DNA of 64,000 bases, from NCBI RefSeq assembly GCF_014643535.1, contig NZ_BMJQ01000003.1:1-64000 (forward strand), given 5' to 3'. The stretch is from Aliidongia dinghuensis. Lineage in GTDB: Bacteria > Pseudomonadota > Alphaproteobacteria > ATCC43930 > CGMCC-115725. The position numbers were made by a program, and so were the translations under genes. The first letter of the stretch is position 1. Each line of letters opens with the position of its first letter. The notes below the pieces were generated by a model, which did not search any database, had not been told where the DNA came from, and saw nothing but the letters and a program-made list of their open reading frames with translations. Below, piece by piece: positions 35,340-46,517 of this stretch.

Positions 35340-35600
35340 ATGAAGCTCCTCAGCCTGGCCCTCGCTGTCGCCGTGACGCTCGGTGCCTGCAGCCATAGTG
35401 GCCTGTTCGCGCTAGGAACGGCGCGGACACCGGCCTTGGGGGCAAATAGCGATGAGGCGACTGGCGCGGCCGAGGCCGGCGGCTCGGTCACCGGCACCGA
35501 GCGCGGCCGGACGGCGTTGCCGCCCTATATCGTGCCGGCACATCCCGATGCCTTGAGCGGCGACGACGGCGGCATTGCCGGCAAGACCAACCCGGATTGA
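35340..35600 (+). CDS. Small predicted lipoprotein
   Basis: An 86-aa protein with a short signal peptide MKLLSLALAVAVTLGAC, whose lipobox (TLGAC) would be lipidated. The mature part is Gly/Ala/Thr-rich and probably disordered. It has no recognisable domain. The ATG is preceded by GGGGAGACCTCAG. It lies alone between the mtn operon (divergent) and the pet operon (convergent), and shares a terminator hairpin with the latter. Confidence 0.7.
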   Translation: MKLLSLALAVAVTLGACSHSGLFALGTARTPALGANSDEATGAAEAGGSVTGTERGRTALPPYIVPAHPDALSGDDGGIAGKTNPD

Positions 35601-35611
35601 GCCAAAACGAA

Positions 35612-35639
35612 AGGCCGCTCCCCGTCAGGGGAACGGCCT
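35612..35639 (-). terminator. Bidirectional hairpin, terminator of the pet operon
   Basis: A 12-base stem AGGCCGCTCCCC / GGGGAACGGCCT, with one mismatch, closes on GTCA. On the minus strand it is followed by TTCGTTTT, so it ends petC. It may also terminate the small lipoprotein gene. Confidence 0.8.
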
Positions 35640-35670
35640 CTCGGGATTACCGGCGAACCCGGGGCGACGC

Positions 35671-36447
35671 TCAGTGGAGGTCGGCCCAGATCTTCCGCTT
35701 GGCGTAGTAGAGCGCGCCGGTCAGCACGATCAGGAACAGCATGACGCGCACGCCCAGGCGCTTGCGCGCATCCTGCTCCGGCTCGGCCGCCCAGGCGAGG
35801 AAGGTCGCGACGTCGTGCGCCTCGCTCTTCAGGTCGTTGGGCGCCCCGTTCGCGAACGTGACGGCACCGTCGGTCAGAGGCTGCGGCATGCCGATCTTCT
35901 GGCCGCCGGCGGTGAAGTAGATGTTGTAATACTGGCCGTCGGCGAGCTTCACGTCGGCCGGCGCCTGCTTGTACCCCTGCAGGATCGAGTAGACGTAGTT
36001 CACGCCGCCTTCGCGCGACTTCACGATCAGCGCCAGATCCGGCGGATTGGCACCGTTGTTGGCCGCGCGCGCCGCCTTCTCGTTCGGGAACGGCCGGACG
36101 AACCTGTCGGACGGCTTGGCCGGGCGCTGGATGACGGCGCCGTCGTCGTTGGTGTCGTTGACCTGGTACTGGGCGGCGAACGCCTTGACCTGATCATCGC
36201 TGTAGCCGAGCGCCGCGATGTTGCGGTAGCTCATCTCGTAGAGGCCGTGGCAGTTCGAGCAGACCTCCTTGTAGATCTGCAGGCCACGCTGGGCGGACGC
36301 CTTGTCGATCGTGCCGAAGATGCCGCTGAACGACCAGTCGCCCTTCAGCAGTTCCGGCTCCGCCGCTTCCTGGGCATGAGCGACGAGCGGTTGGGTGGCG
36401 AGCGCCGAGACGGCGATCGCCGCACCAAGAAGGAACCGACGGATCAT
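35671..36447 (-). CDS. petC: Cytochrome c1 of the bc1 complex
   Basis: A 258-aa cytochrome c1. It has a signal peptide (AVSALATQPLVAHA), the heme-c site CSNCH preceded by QRGLQIYKEV, the axial Met region near GQKIGMPQPLTDG, and a C-terminal membrane anchor (VRVMLFLIVLTGALYYAKRK). Electrons pass from the Rieske protein to it and on to a soluble or bound cytochrome c. The start overlaps the petB stop by one base (TGATG). The frame continues upstream within petB, but ATG 36447 coincides with the signal peptide start. Confidence 0.96.
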   Translation of the reverse strand: MIRRFLLGAAIAVSALATQPLVAHAQEAAEPELLKGDWSFSGIFGTIDKASAQRGLQIYKEVCSNCHGLYEMSYRNIAALGYSDDQVKAFAAQYQVNDTNDDGAVIQRPAKPSDRFVRPFPNEKAARAANNGANPPDLALIVKSREGGVNYVYSILQGYKQAPADVKLADGQYYNIYFTAGGQKIGMPQPLTDGAVTFANGAPNDLKSEAHDVATFLAWAAEPEQDARKRLGVRVMLFLIVLTGALYYAKRKIWADLH

Positions 36448-37700
36448 CAAGGCTTCTCCATCCGGGCGCCGGCGGCGGCGGTAGCCGCGCCACCCTTCAG
36501 AACCGACTGGGCAATGCTGGTCGGCAGCGGGAGCGGCCGCTCGAGCTTGCCGAGGACCGGCAGGACGATAATGAAGTGGAAGAAGTACCAGGCGGTCGAC
36601 AGGCGCCCGATCAGCACCCACCAGCCCTCGGGCTTGTGCGCGCCGACGACGCCCAGAAGGACTGCGTCGATCAGCAGCAGCCAGAAGAACACGCGGAAGA
36701 CCGGGCGGAACTTGCCGCTGCGGACCGGCGAGGTGTCGAGCCACGGCAGCACGAACAGCACGGCGATGGCGCCGAACATCGCGATGACACCGGCGAGCTT
36801 GTCGGGCAGCGAGCGCAGGATCGCGTAGAACGGCAGGAAGTACCATTCGGGCTCGATCGAGGCCGGCGTCGAGAGCGGGTTGGCCGGGATGTAGTTGTCG
36901 GGCGAGCCGAAGAAGTTCGGGTCGAAGAAGATGAACGCCGACCAGATCAGCAGGAACACCGATGTGCCGAACAGATCCTTGACCGTGTAGTACGGATGGA
37001 ACGGGATCGAGTCCTGCTTGCCCTTCATGTCGATGCCGAGCGGGTTGTTCGACCCGTGCTGGTGCAGCGCCACGATATGGAGGCCGACCACCGCCGCGAT
37101 GACGAACGGCAGCAGGTAGTGCAGCGAGAAGAAGCGGTTCAGGGTCGGGTTGTCGACGGCGAAGCCGCCCCAGAGCCAGGTCACGACGTGCTGGCCCACG
37201 ACCGGGATGGCCGAGAACAGGTTCGTGATGACGGTGGCGCCCCAGAAGCTCATCTGGCCCCACGGCAGCACGTAGCCCATGAAGGCGGTCGCCATCATCA
37301 GGAGCAGGATGATGACACCCAGCATCCACAGGAGCTCGCGCGGCGCCTTGTAGGAGCCGTAGTAGAGGCCGCGGAAGATGTGGATATAGACGACGATGAA
37401 GAACATCGACGCGCCGTTCATATGGATGTAGCGGAGCAGCCAGCCATAGTTCACGTCGCGGACGATGCGCTCGACGCTCGAGAACGCGAGATCCGCGTTC
37501 GGCGTGTAGTTCATCGCGAGGAAGATGCCCGTCAGCATCATGACGGTGAGCACGACCAGCGCCAGCGACCCGAAGTTCCAGAAATAATTCAGGTTCCTGG
37601 GCGTCGGGTACTCGTTCAGCTCATGGTCGAGATACGAGAAAACGGGCAGGCGGTGGTCGATCCAGCGGATGACCCTGTTCTGATAGGCCTTTGCGGTCAT
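36447..37700 (-). CDS. petB: Cytochrome b of the bc1 complex
   Basis: A 417-aa membrane protein with eight helices, holding the two b hemes and the quinol/quinone sites of complex III. Family motifs are visible: [20 protein letters not shown], the PEWY motif in [16 protein letters not shown], and a late Pro-rich stretch. Heme-ligand His residues fall in the [12 protein letters not shown] and HYLLPF...[13 protein letters not shown] regions. Second gene of the petABC operon. Confidence 0.97.
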   Translation of the reverse strand: MTAKAYQNRVIRWIDHRLPVFSYLDHELNEYPTPRNLNYFWNFGSLALVVLTVMMLTGIFLAMNYTPNADLAFSSVERIVRDVNYGWLLRYIHMNGASMFFIVVYIHIFRGLYYGSYKAPRELLWMLGVIILLLMMATAFMGYVLPWGQMSFWGATVITNLFSAIPVVGQHVVTWLWGGFAVDNPTLNRFFSLHYLLPFVIAAVVGLHIVALHQHGSNNPLGIDMKGKQDSIPFHPYYTVKDLFGTSVFLLIWSAFIFFDPNFFGSPDNYIPANPLSTPASIEPEWYFLPFYAILRSLPDKLAGVIAMFGAIAVLFVLPWLDTSPVRSGKFRPVFRVFFWLLLIDAVLLGVVGAHKPEGWWVLIGRLSTAWYFFHFIIVLPVLGKLERPLPLPTSIAQSVLKGGAATAAAGARMEKP

Positions 37701-37711
37701 TGCGGATGCCC

Positions 37712-38269
37712 TTAGCCGATCTTGAGCGAAGTGTCGGTTTTGAATTCATAGGGCGGGAGCGCCAGATTGAGCGGCGCAGGTCCCTTCCGGATACGGCCCG
37801 AGCTGTCGTACTGCGAGCCATGGCAGGGGCAGAACCAGCCGTCGTATTCGCCTCGCGGATCAGACGGTTTCTGCCCGAGCGGGATGCAGCCCAAGTGGGT
37901 GCAGATGCCAACGACGATGAGCCACTCGGGCTTCTTGACGCGCGACGCGTCGGTCTGCGGATCGCGGAGCTCGGCGACGTTGACGTCGGCCGCCTCCTTG
38001 ATTTCCTTTTCCGTGCGATGGCGGATGAAGACGGGCTTGCCCTGCCAGACGACCGTGATGCTCTGGCCGACGGCGACCGGGGTGAGGTCGACCTCGGTCG
38101 AGGATAGCGCCAGCGTGTCGGCGGCCGGGTTCATGCTGCTGATGAACGGCCAGGCAACCGACGCGGCGCCGACGACGCCCAGCGCCGTGGCCGTCAACAC
38201 CAGGAAGTCGCGGCGCGACTCGCCGTCTCCATGGTGTTCCGTCCCTGCAATATTCGTTGTCTCCGCCAT
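37712..38269 (-). CDS. petA: Ubiquinol–cytochrome c reductase iron–sulfur subunit (Rieske)
   Basis: A 185-aa Rieske protein. A twin-arginine-type N-terminus ([15 protein letters not shown]) acts as signal-anchor. The [2Fe-2S] boxes are CTHLGCIPL and CPCHGSQYD, with the two Cys and two His ligands and the disulfide cysteines. First gene of petABC, 11 bases before petB. The region upstream, 38270–38467, should contain the operon promoter, but no clear motif is seen. Confidence 0.97.
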   Translation of the reverse strand: MAETTNIAGTEHHGDGESRRDFLVLTATALGVVGAASVAWPFISSMNPAADTLALSSTEVDLTPVAVGQSITVVWQGKPVFIRHRTEKEIKEAADVNVAELRDPQTDASRVKKPEWLIVVGICTHLGCIPLGQKPSDPRGEYDGWFCPCHGSQYDSSGRIRKGPAPLNLALPPYEFKTDTSLKIG

Positions 38270-38467
38270 CAGCTACCTCTTGGGGATGATACGGCAACAT
38301 GGGGCCGCCCCACGGCGCGGCGCTTTTTCGCGCCCTGCGGGACGGCTCATGTGACACGCGGTCGCAAGTTCAACGACGGTGTCGGTCGAAAGCCGGCGGC
38401 ACCGTAGCGGAAAAAACCCGCGCCGAGAAGTCGTTGAGCTTCCTTTGGCCGACCTGGGCACAGGAAG

Positions 38468-39160
38468 TCAACCCACTGGAAGAACAAAGCTGAAAATCGC
38501 AACGAAGTGTGTCGCCAAGCCAATGAGCACGGCCGTGTGCCAGACCGGCCCGCCCCAACGCCAGCGTGCACTGAGCGCGTAGGAGATCACCCCCGCGCTG
38601 AACGCGAGTCCGCCGCCCGTGACGAGCACGAGCACCGTCGGCGTAAGCGTCGCGACGAGCCGGTCGAGGCCCAGCAGCACCATCCAGCCCATTGCCAGAT
38701 AGAACAGGATGAACCAGCGCTCATGGCGCAGGCGCAGCCACAGCTTGAGGCAGATCCCAACCGCCGCCATGAGCCAGATCGGCACCAGCAGGAAGCCGAC
38801 GCCGTCTTCGGGGGCCATAAGCGAGAGCGGCGTATAGGTGCCGGCGATCATGAGGAAGATGCAGATATGGTCGGCGAAGCGCCACAGGCTCGCCTTGTTG
38901 GCGGTGAAGAGCGTGTTGTAGACGAGCGAGACGACCGACGACGCCGCGAGCGTCAAGCCATAGACGATGCCGGCGACTGCCGCGCGCGGCGTCGTGCCGG
39001 TGACGCGCCAGATGAGCAGGCCGAATGCCACCAGCGCGAATCCGGCGGTCGCCGTCAGCACCAGGCGATCGAGCAGAATATGGCCCCCGACGCCACGGCC
39101 ATCCCCGCCATGGCCACCCACAGGGCTCTCGATTTGGCCCTCGGGCCAGCGCTGCGCCAT
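38468..39160 (-). CDS. Hemolysin III-family (PAQR) membrane protein
   Basis: A 230-aa protein with seven hydrophobic segments, matching the Hly-III/PAQR family. Family features are a His/Asp-rich metal-site pattern: SSVVSLVYNTLF near helix 2, FADHICIFLMIAGTYTPL, and the closing GPVWHTAVLIGLATHFVAIF. The first 28 residues are an unusual Gly-rich leader and might be removed by a later start. The function in bacteria is uncertain despite the name. It lies 16 bases after priA on the same strand. Confidence 0.85.
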   Translation of the reverse strand: MAQRWPEGQIESPVGGHGGDGRGVGGHILLDRLVLTATAGFALVAFGLLIWRVTGTTPRAAVAGIVYGLTLAASSVVSLVYNTLFTANKASLWRFADHICIFLMIAGTYTPLSLMAPEDGVGFLLVPIWLMAAVGICLKLWLRLRHERWFILFYLAMGWMVLLGLDRLVATLTPTVLVLVTGGGLAFSAGVISYALSARWRWGGPVWHTAVLIGLATHFVAIFSFVLPVG

Positions 39161-39176
39161 TCGCTTCTCCGGGAAG

Positions 39177-41420
39177 TCAGAGAAAACTGTAGGGATCGAC
39201 GTCGACCTGCACGCGAACCGCCGTCGGCACGCGTACGCTCGACAACCATTGTCGAAGCACCGCCTGCAGATTCACCTGCCGATCGGTTTTCATCAAGAAC
39301 CGTCGTCGATGCCGGCCGCGCAGCACGGCGAGCGGCGCTGGCGCCGGCCCCAGCACGTCGACGCCCTTCAGGTGCGGCGCCGCCCGGGCGAGCGCTGCCG
39401 AGACCTGGTCCGCCTGGTCAGCATCGGGTGCCGAGACGATGAGCGCCGCCAGCCGGCCGAACGGCGGCATGTGGCGGCTGCGGCGCTCGGCCGATTCGAG
39501 CGCCAGGAACCGGTCGCGATCGTGGGCAGCCAGCGCCTGCATGACCGGATGGCCGGGATCAAAGGTCTGCAGCAGCACGCGGCCCGGCCGTTCCGCCCGG
39601 CCGGCACGGCCCGCCACCTGATGCAGCATCTGGAACGTGCGCTCGCCAGCACGCAGGTCGCCGCCGGCGAGGCCCAGGTCGCCGTCGATCACGCCGACCA
39701 GCGTCAGCATCGGGAAATGATGCCCCTTGGCCATGATCTGCGTGCCGATCAACAGGTCGATCTCATGCGCCTGGACACGCGCCACCAGGTCCGCCATCGC
39801 CTGGGGACCGACGAGCGTGTCCGAGGCCATGACCGCGACGCGCGCGTCCGGAAAACGCTCGGCAATCTCCTCGGCCAGGCGCTCGACGCCCGGACCACAG
39901 GGCGCGAAGGAATGCTTGTCCTCGCAGGCCGGGCAGATCTCGGGCGGCCGTTCCGCATGACCGCAGTGATGGCAGACGAGCCGGCCCATGAAGCGATGCT
40001 CGACCAGCCAGGCAGTGCAGTTCGGGCATTGCATGCGATGCCCGCAGGTCCGGCAAAGCGTCAGCGGCGCGTAGCCGCGGCGATTGAGGAACAGCATCGC
40101 CTGCTCTCCGGCGACAAGCGTCTCCTTGAGCGCCGCGATCAGGCTCGGCGCCACGAAGCGCTGGCGCTCGGGCTTGTCCTCACGCAGGTCGACCAGCGTC
40201 ACCTGCGGCAGTTCCGCCCCGCCATGGCGATCGGGCAGCACGATGCGCCGATAACGCCCGCGCTCGGCATTGACCAGGCTTTCGAGCGACGGCGTGGCAG
40301 ACGCCAGCACGATCGGCACGCCCTCGAGCGAAGCACGCACCACGGCCATGTCGCGGGCGTGGTAGACGACGCCCTCCTCCTGCTTGAACGAGGCGTCGTG
40401 CTCCTCGTCGACCACGATCAGCCCCAGGTCCTCGAACGGCAGGAACAGGGCCGAGCGCGCGCCGACCACGACCCTTGCCCGCCCGTCGGCGACATCGCGC
40501 CAGACGCCGCGCCGCTCGGCCGGTCTGAGGTCGGAATGCCAGGCGGCGGCGGGTGCGCCGAATTGCCGCTCGAAACGGCGGTGCCATTGCGCGCCGAGCG
40601 CGATCTCGGGCAGCAGCACCAGCACCTGGCGCCCGGCGGCAAGCGCTGCCGCGATCGCCTTGAAATAAACCTCGGTCTTGCCGGAGCCGGTGACGCCGTC
40701 GAGCAGGATCGTCTCGTAGTGCCGCGCTTCGACCGCCGCCACGATGGCGTCCGCGGCCTGCCGCTGGTCGTCGGACAGCGGCGGGAACGGCAGCCGCCAG
40801 TCGGGCAGCGGCCTGGGCGGCCGCGCCGGCAGCCGGGTCTCGACCAGGAGGCCCGCCTCGGCCATGGCGCGGATGACGCCGGCGCCGCAACCGGCCTCCT
40901 GGGCCAGGAGTGCGGCCGGCAGGGCCTCGCCGCCGTTGAACACGGCGAGCACGCGCCGGCGCGTCGCAGTCAGGCGGCGATCCTTGGCGTCGAGTCCCGG
41001 CAGATCGGGCGCCACGGCGAAGCCCACGCGCCCCTCTTCCGGCTCGAGCGCGTCGGACGGCCCCATCGCCATGCGCAGCACGGCGCCGGGCGGGCTCAGC
41101 GTATAGGCGGCGACCCAGTCGACCAGGCGGCGGACCGGCGCCCGCATCGCAACGGCGTCATGCACGGTCGCGACCGGCTTCAGGCGGGGCTCTGCGACAT
41201 CATCGCCCGATTCGGAGCGGTCCCAGACCACACCGGTCACCATCCGCTGGCCAAGCGGCACGGTGACGAAGCTGCCCGGCGGCGGCATCTCGGCCGGCGC
41301 CCGATAGTCGTAGGCGCCGTCCAGCGGCAGCGGCAGGAGAACCGGAACCCGGCCCGCCTGCGGCGAGTTTGAGACCTGTGGCGTCTTCGGCGCCGCAAAA
41401 CTGGTGCTCGACCCGGCCAT
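39177..41420 (-). CDS. priA: Primosomal protein N' (replication restart helicase)
   Basis: A 747-aa PriA. The N-terminal DNA-binding domain is followed by helicase motifs: Walker [16 protein letters not shown], the DEEH box [13 protein letters not shown], and the QxxGRxGR-type motif in [17 protein letters not shown]. The zinc-binding region contains [30 protein letters not shown]. It restarts stalled replication forks by loading DnaB. The start at 41420 is divergent from transaldolase with 94 bases between. Confidence 0.97.
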   Translation of the reverse strand: MAGSSTSFAAPKTPQVSNSPQAGRVPVLLPLPLDGAYDYRAPAEMPPPGSFVTVPLGQRMVTGVVWDRSESGDDVAEPRLKPVATVHDAVAMRAPVRRLVDWVAAYTLSPPGAVLRMAMGPSDALEPEEGRVGFAVAPDLPGLDAKDRRLTATRRRVLAVFNGGEALPAALLAQEAGCGAGVIRAMAEAGLLVETRLPARPPRPLPDWRLPFPPLSDDQRQAADAIVAAVEARHYETILLDGVTGSGKTEVYFKAIAAALAAGRQVLVLLPEIALGAQWHRRFERQFGAPAAAWHSDLRPAERRGVWRDVADGRARVVVGARSALFLPFEDLGLIVVDEEHDASFKQEEGVVYHARDMAVVRASLEGVPIVLASATPSLESLVNAERGRYRRIVLPDRHGGAELPQVTLVDLREDKPERQRFVAPSLIAALKETLVAGEQAMLFLNRRGYAPLTLCRTCGHRMQCPNCTAWLVEHRFMGRLVCHHCGHAERPPEICPACEDKHSFAPCGPGVERLAEEIAERFPDARVAVMASDTLVGPQAMADLVARVQAHEIDLLIGTQIMAKGHHFPMLTLVGVIDGDLGLAGGDLRAGERTFQMLHQVAGRAGRAERPGRVLLQTFDPGHPVMQALAAHDRDRFLALESAERRSRHMPPFGRLAALIVSAPDADQADQVSAALARAAPHLKGVDVLGPAPAPLAVLRGRHRRRFLMKTDRQVNLQAVLRQWLSSVRVPTAVRVQVDVDPYSFL

Positions 41421-41514
41421 GGGCTAGAGTCCCATACATCGAAGGGATGCGTCGACGGGTCGTGGATCCGGTGCGTTCCCCTTCCTCGACAACAGCAGAT
41501 CCCTCAGGTTCACC

Positions 41515-42171
41515 ATGAAATTCTTCATTGATACCGCCGACATCGCCGAGATCCGCGAGCTGGCCGCCACTGGCCTCGTCGACGGTGTCACGACCAACCC
41601 CTCGCTGGTCGCCAAGACCGGCCGCAACTTCCTCGACACAATCGCAGAGATCTGCGACGTGATACCAGGTCATGTCAGCGCCGAGGTGGCCGCCACCGAC
41701 TTCGATACCATGCTGAAGGAAGGCGAGAAACTGGCGAAGATCGCCCCCAACGTCGCGGTCAAGGTGCCGCTGACGCCCGCCGGCCTCAAAGCCTGCAAGG
41801 CGCTCTCCGACAAGGGCACGCCGGTCAACGTGACGCTCTGCTTCTCGGCGGCCCAGGCGATCCTGGCCGCCAAGGCCGGCGCCACTTACATCTCGCCCTT
41901 CGTCGGCCGCCTGGACGACATCGGCGAGAACGGCATGAACCTGATCGCCGACATCATCGAGATCTACGCGAGCTATCCCGACATCCGGACCCAGGTGCTG
42001 GTCGCTTCGGTGCGCGGGCCGCAGCACGTGATCGCCGCCGCCAAGATGGGCGCCGACGTCGCAACGCTGCCGCCCTCGGTGCTGCGGCAGATGTTCGCCC
42101 ATCCGCTGACCGACAAGGGCCTGGCCGCCTTCGTCGCCGACTGGGCCAAGACCGGCCAGTCGATCCTCTGA
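41515..42171 (+). CDS. tal: Transaldolase (small TalC/FSA-type)
   Basis: A 218-aa member of the short transaldolase/fructose-6-phosphate aldolase family. The N-terminus [20 protein letters not shown], the segment [14 protein letters not shown], and the Schiff-base Lys in VAVKVPLTP are typical. The C-terminal [23 protein letters not shown] is as in TalC. Whether it is a true transaldolase or an FSA cannot be decided by eye. The gene ends 29 bases before a DUF484 gene and may share its transcript. Confidence 0.94.
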   Translation: MKFFIDTADIAEIRELAATGLVDGVTTNPSLVAKTGRNFLDTIAEICDVIPGHVSAEVAATDFDTMLKEGEKLAKIAPNVAVKVPLTPAGLKACKALSDKGTPVNVTLCFSAAQAILAAKAGATYISPFVGRLDDIGENGMNLIADIIEIYASYPDIRTQVLVASVRGPQHVIAAAKMGADVATLPPSVLRQMFAHPLTDKGLAAFVADWAKTGQSIL

Positions 42172-42200
42172 ACTGAGCGACAGGAGCCCGCGAGCCGATC

Positions 42201-42932
42201 ATGGAACAGCAAGGCCAGAGCGAATCCCGCGTCGAGACTGACGCCGCGCCCCGCGCGGCGACAACCGACGAGGTGCTGGCCTATCTGACCCGGCATCCGG
42301 GCTTCCTTGCCGACCATCCCGACCTGGTCAGCGTCCTGACGCCACCCGAGCACCGGCGCGGTGCCGGCGTCGTCGACATGCAGCAATTCATGCTGCAGCG
42401 GCTGCAGAGCGACTTGGCCCGGCTCAAGAGCCAGCAGCGCGCGCTCATCTCGACCAGCCGGTCGAACCTGACCAGCCAGACGCGTATCCACGCGGCCGTG
42501 CTGGCGATCGTCGGCGCCAGCAGCTTCGAGCAGCTGATCCAGACCGTGACGACCGATCTCGCCGTATTGCTCGACGTCGATGTCGTGACGTTGTGTGTCG
42601 AATCGGACACCGGCCCCCTGCCCCGGCCGCCGCTGCCGGGCGTTCTGCTGCTGCCGTCGGGCGAGGTCGACCGGCTCCTCGGCGCGGACAAGGACGCGCT
42701 GCTCGAGGACGAAGTGCGCGGCGATCCGGCCCTGTTCGGCGCCGGCGCCGGCCTCGTCCAGTCCGAGGCGCTGCTGCGCCTTACGATCGGCAGCCACGCG
42801 CCCGCCGGCATCCTGGCCTTGGGCTCGCGCAGGCCGCACAAGTTCAAGGCCGGCCAGGGCACGGAACTCCTGTGCTTCCTTGCCCAGGCGCTGGAGATCA
42901 CCATCGCCCAATGGCTCGACCTCGAGGCCTAA
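42201..42932 (+). CDS. DUF484-family protein
   Basis: A 243-aa cytoplasmic protein. The DUF484 N-terminus (VLAYLTRHPGFLADHPDLVSVL) precedes a coiled coil (FMLQRLQSDLARLKSQQRALI) and a GAF-like domain from about residue 90 to 235. The function is unknown. The gene is classically next to xerC in proteobacteria, as here, with xerC 24 bases downstream. Confidence 0.9.
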   Translation: MEQQGQSESRVETDAAPRAATTDEVLAYLTRHPGFLADHPDLVSVLTPPEHRRGAGVVDMQQFMLQRLQSDLARLKSQQRALISTSRSNLTSQTRIHAAVLAIVGASSFEQLIQTVTTDLAVLLDVDVVTLCVESDTGPLPRPPLPGVLLLPSGEVDRLLGADKDALLEDEVRGDPALFGAGAGLVQSEALLRLTIGSHAPAGILALGSRRPHKFKAGQGTELLCFLAQALEITIAQWLDLEA

Positions 42933-42956
42933 CCGGCCCATACCCCCGGCCCGACC

Positions 42957-43934
42957 GTGCCTGTCCGCCGCCCCGACCCGCTGCCGCTCGCCCGTTTTGC
43001 CGCGACCGCCGACCTCTCGGACGCCATCGAGGCATGGCAGCAGCAGCTCAAATCCGAGCGCCGCGCCTCTGCCCATACGCTCGCCGCCTACGGCCGCGAC
43101 CTCGCCGTTTTCCTCGATTTCACGCGCGACCATCACGGCGAGATGCCGTCGCTCGCCCTGCTCGGCCGCCTGAGGCCGGCCGATTTCCGCGCTTATCTCG
43201 CGGCACGCGCCGCACAGGATCTGGCCAAGAGCTCACAGGCGCGCGCGCTTTCCGTTTTGCGCGGCTTCTTCCGGTTCCTCGACCGGCGCGGCCTCGTGAC
43301 CAACCCGGCGCTCACCGTTTTGCGCGGGCCGCGGCTTGGACAATCCGTGCCGAAGCCGCTCAGCGAGGGCGACGCCGAGGCCGCGATCGATGCGGCGGAC
43401 ACGGTGCAGACGGTCACGGCGCCGCCTTGGATCGCCGCCCGCGATACCGCCGTCGTAACCCTGCTCTACGGCTGCGGCCTCCGCCTGTCGGAGGCGCTTG
43501 ACCTCACGCGCCGGCAGGCGCCGACGGCGGGGATGACCACGCTCCGCGTCACCGGCAAGGGCGGCAAGACGCGCATTGTGCCGTTGCTGCCGGTGGTCGC
43601 GAGTGCGGTCGACGATTATCTGGCGCATTGCCCGCACCCGATCGGCCCGGACGATCCGCTGTTCGTCGGCACGCGCGGCGGGCCGCTCAATCCACGCCTG
43701 GTGCAGCGCCTGATGGAGCAGCTGCGCATCCGTCTGGGCCTGCCCGACAGCGCGACCCCGCACGCGCTCCGCCACAGTTTCGCGACCCATCTCTTGGCCG
43801 GCGGCGCCGATCTCCGGGCGATCCAGGAACTGCTCGGCCACGCCTCGCTGTCGACCACACAACGCTATACCGCGATCGACGCCGCGAAGCTGATGGAGGT
43901 CTATGACCGGGCGCACCCGCGCGCGCGCGGATAG
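42957..43934 (+). CDS. xerC: Tyrosine recombinase XerC
   Basis: XerC with XerD resolves chromosome dimers at dif. The 325 aa include the N-terminal SAM-like domain (AHTLAAYGRDLAVFLDF) and the catalytic domain. Catalytic residues appear as Arg in YGCGLRLSEALDLT, Lys in VTGKGGKTRIVPL, HxxR in HALRHSFATHLL, and the Tyr nucleophile in SLSTTQRYTAID. The start is GTG at 42957. No dif site was noticed nearby. Confidence 0.96.
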   Translation: MPVRRPDPLPLARFAATADLSDAIEAWQQQLKSERRASAHTLAAYGRDLAVFLDFTRDHHGEMPSLALLGRLRPADFRAYLAARAAQDLAKSSQARALSVLRGFFRFLDRRGLVTNPALTVLRGPRLGQSVPKPLSEGDAEAAIDAADTVQTVTAPPWIAARDTAVVTLLYGCGLRLSEALDLTRRQAPTAGMTTLRVTGKGGKTRIVPLLPVVASAVDDYLAHCPHPIGPDDPLFVGTRGGPLNPRLVQRLMEQLRIRLGLPDSATPHALRHSFATHLLAGGADLRAIQELLGHASLSTTQRYTAIDAAKLMEVYDRAHPRARG

Positions 43935-43949
43935 CGCTTCGGACAGCGC

Positions 43950-44228
43950 TTATTGGGGAGGCGGACGATCGCCGTGGCCATGTCGCTGCGCCCGGGCAGC
44001 TTCGAGATCGTCATGGAGCTTTTCGTAGCACGTCGCACGCGTCGTGCCGTCCGCGATTGTCCGGCACTGCGCCCAGGCGGCCTCGAACCGGTCGTGCTCG
44101 GCCCGCATGGCATTGAAATCGGGCGGCGGACCCGACGGTGCGCCGGGCGGAGCGGATTGGGCAAGTGCTGGAGCGGCGGCGGACGCCGCGACGAGGACGG
44201 CGAAGGCCGCGATCAAGGGATGTTTCAC
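43950..44228 (-). CDS. Small predicted secreted protein
   Basis: A 92-aa protein with a good signal peptide (MKHPLIAAFAVLVAASAAAP, cleavage near ALAQS). The mature part is Pro-rich then helical, with two Cys (AQCRTIADG, ATCYEK) that could form a disulfide, and a His/Arg-rich tail. Not recognised. It is convergent with xerC (15-base gap). Confidence 0.65.
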   Translation of the reverse strand: MKHPLIAAFAVLVAASAAAPALAQSAPPGAPSGPPPDFNAMRAEHDRFEAAWAQCRTIADGTTRATCYEKLHDDLEAARAQRHGHGDRPPPQ

Positions 44229-44323
44229 CGGAACGCTCGGTTTCGTGGAAGCTGGCCGCGAGTGTGGCGGATCGGCGGCGCCCCTGTCCCACCCCTTTGC
44301 GTTTCAGAAAGAACCAAATGGTT

Positions 44324-44896
44324 TCAGGATGTTGCGTCCGGATCCGTGAGATCCTCGGGCGTGGCCCAGGCGACGAGTTCGACGGCGCCCTCCTCGATCA
44401 GCCGCGGTCCCGCGCGGCGACGTTGCAGCTCGGGAAAGATCACCATGCCGAAGATGCCGTCCGGGTGCTCGCCGCGGATCGACATCGGCGTCAGCAGCCG
44501 CTTGAACTTGATCCAGGTGCGGCCGGGTTCGGCGAGCGTGCCGGTGTAGACGACGGGCAACTCCCGCTCGACCGCCTCGCGAAAGAGCCGCAGCCGGTCT
44601 TCCAGTACCGGCGCCGGGATCATCTCGTCGAGATAGCGGCCGGTCGGGTCACTCTGGAAGGCCGCGCAGACGGCGGTCCCGGCGAGCCGGCAGCGGAAGC
44701 GACCCTCGGGTGTGACCTCGTAAAGAAAGAGATAGGGCAGGATGCGCTGTGGCATCTCGACCGGATCGAGCGCTGACTTGAGCGGGACCGCGCGTCCCGC
44801 CCGGCGCGCGCGCCAGAAGGCGAAGCAGTCCTCGAGCGGCGTGCCGCTGAGCAGTGCCTGAAACGCGGATGGCTGCACGATCGGTCGAGCGAGCAT
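44324..44896 (-). CDS. PAS-domain protein
   Basis: A 190-aa cytoplasmic protein made of one PAS-like domain of the type common in Rhodospirillales. Visible features are a FWRARRAGRAVPLKSALDPVEMP N-terminus, then LPYLFLYEVTPEGRFRCRLAGTAVCAAF, the DPTGRYLDEMIP segment, and the beta strands ELPVVYTGTL and GIFGMVIFPELQ. No output domain is attached, so its signalling partner is unknown. The promoter should lie in the region 44897–44982. Confidence 0.8.
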   Translation of the reverse strand: MLARPIVQPSAFQALLSGTPLEDCFAFWRARRAGRAVPLKSALDPVEMPQRILPYLFLYEVTPEGRFRCRLAGTAVCAAFQSDPTGRYLDEMIPAPVLEDRLRLFREAVERELPVVYTGTLAEPGRTWIKFKRLLTPMSIRGEHPDGIFGMVIFPELQRRRAGPRLIEEGAVELVAWATPEDLTDPDATS

Positions 44897-44982
44897 GATC
44901 CGGCGAGCGTAGCGGGGCGGGCGTTACCCGGAGGTGAAGAGAAGTCCGGCTCCCAGAAAAAATCAAATTCGCCGAAAATGAA

Positions 44983-45012
44983 ATCCGCCGGCCCTTCGCA
45001 GAGCCGGCGGAT
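44983..45012 (-). terminator. Terminator of the sucAB–lpdA unit
   Basis: A perfect 10-base stem ATCCGCCGGC / GCCGGCGGAT, followed on the minus strand by TTCATTTTCG. It begins 46 bases after the lpdA stop. Confidence 0.8.
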
Positions 45013-45039
45013 CATAAGGCTTGGACCCGGGATGCCCCG

Positions 45040-45057
45040 GCTCAGATGTTGAGGCGC

Positions 45058-45071
<14 letters not shown>
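45040..45071. repeat. Short tandem duplication at the lpdA 3' end
   Basis: GCTCAGATGTTGAG occurs at 45040–45053 and 45056–45069 (period 16). The second copy carries the last codons and TGA stop of lpdA. The first is a non-coding echo just downstream of that stop. Confidence 0.85.
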
Positions 45072-46464
<1,393 letters not shown>

Positions 46465-46483
46465 GATTCTCTTTCCGTTATGG

Positions 46484-46509
46484 CTGCGGGCCCGTCACCG
46501 GGCCCGCAG
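46484..46509 (-). other. Intercistronic hairpin between sucB and lpdA
   Basis: A perfect 11-base stem CTGCGGGCCCG / CGGGCCCGCAG with TCAC loop fills the gap. There is no T-run on the minus strand, so it is more likely a processing or stability element than a terminator. Similar hairpins occur in the other gaps of this gene block. Confidence 0.7.
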
Positions 46510-46517
46510 GATCTTGA

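Noticed and set aside
35671..37329. A 552-residue fusion of the petB antiparallel frame with cytochrome c1
   Set aside because: The upstream part is the wrong frame of petB. The cytochrome c1 signal peptide and its ATG at 36447 mark the true start.
38270..38467. Short frames upstream of petA
   Set aside because: All are short, without ribosome binding sites or recognisable features. The region is best read as the petABC promoter.
38967..41372. An 801-codon open frame antisense to priA and the hemolysin III gene
   Set aside because: Same reason: priA is clear on the other strand, with all helicase motifs, and the antisense product is low-complexity Arg/Gln/His.
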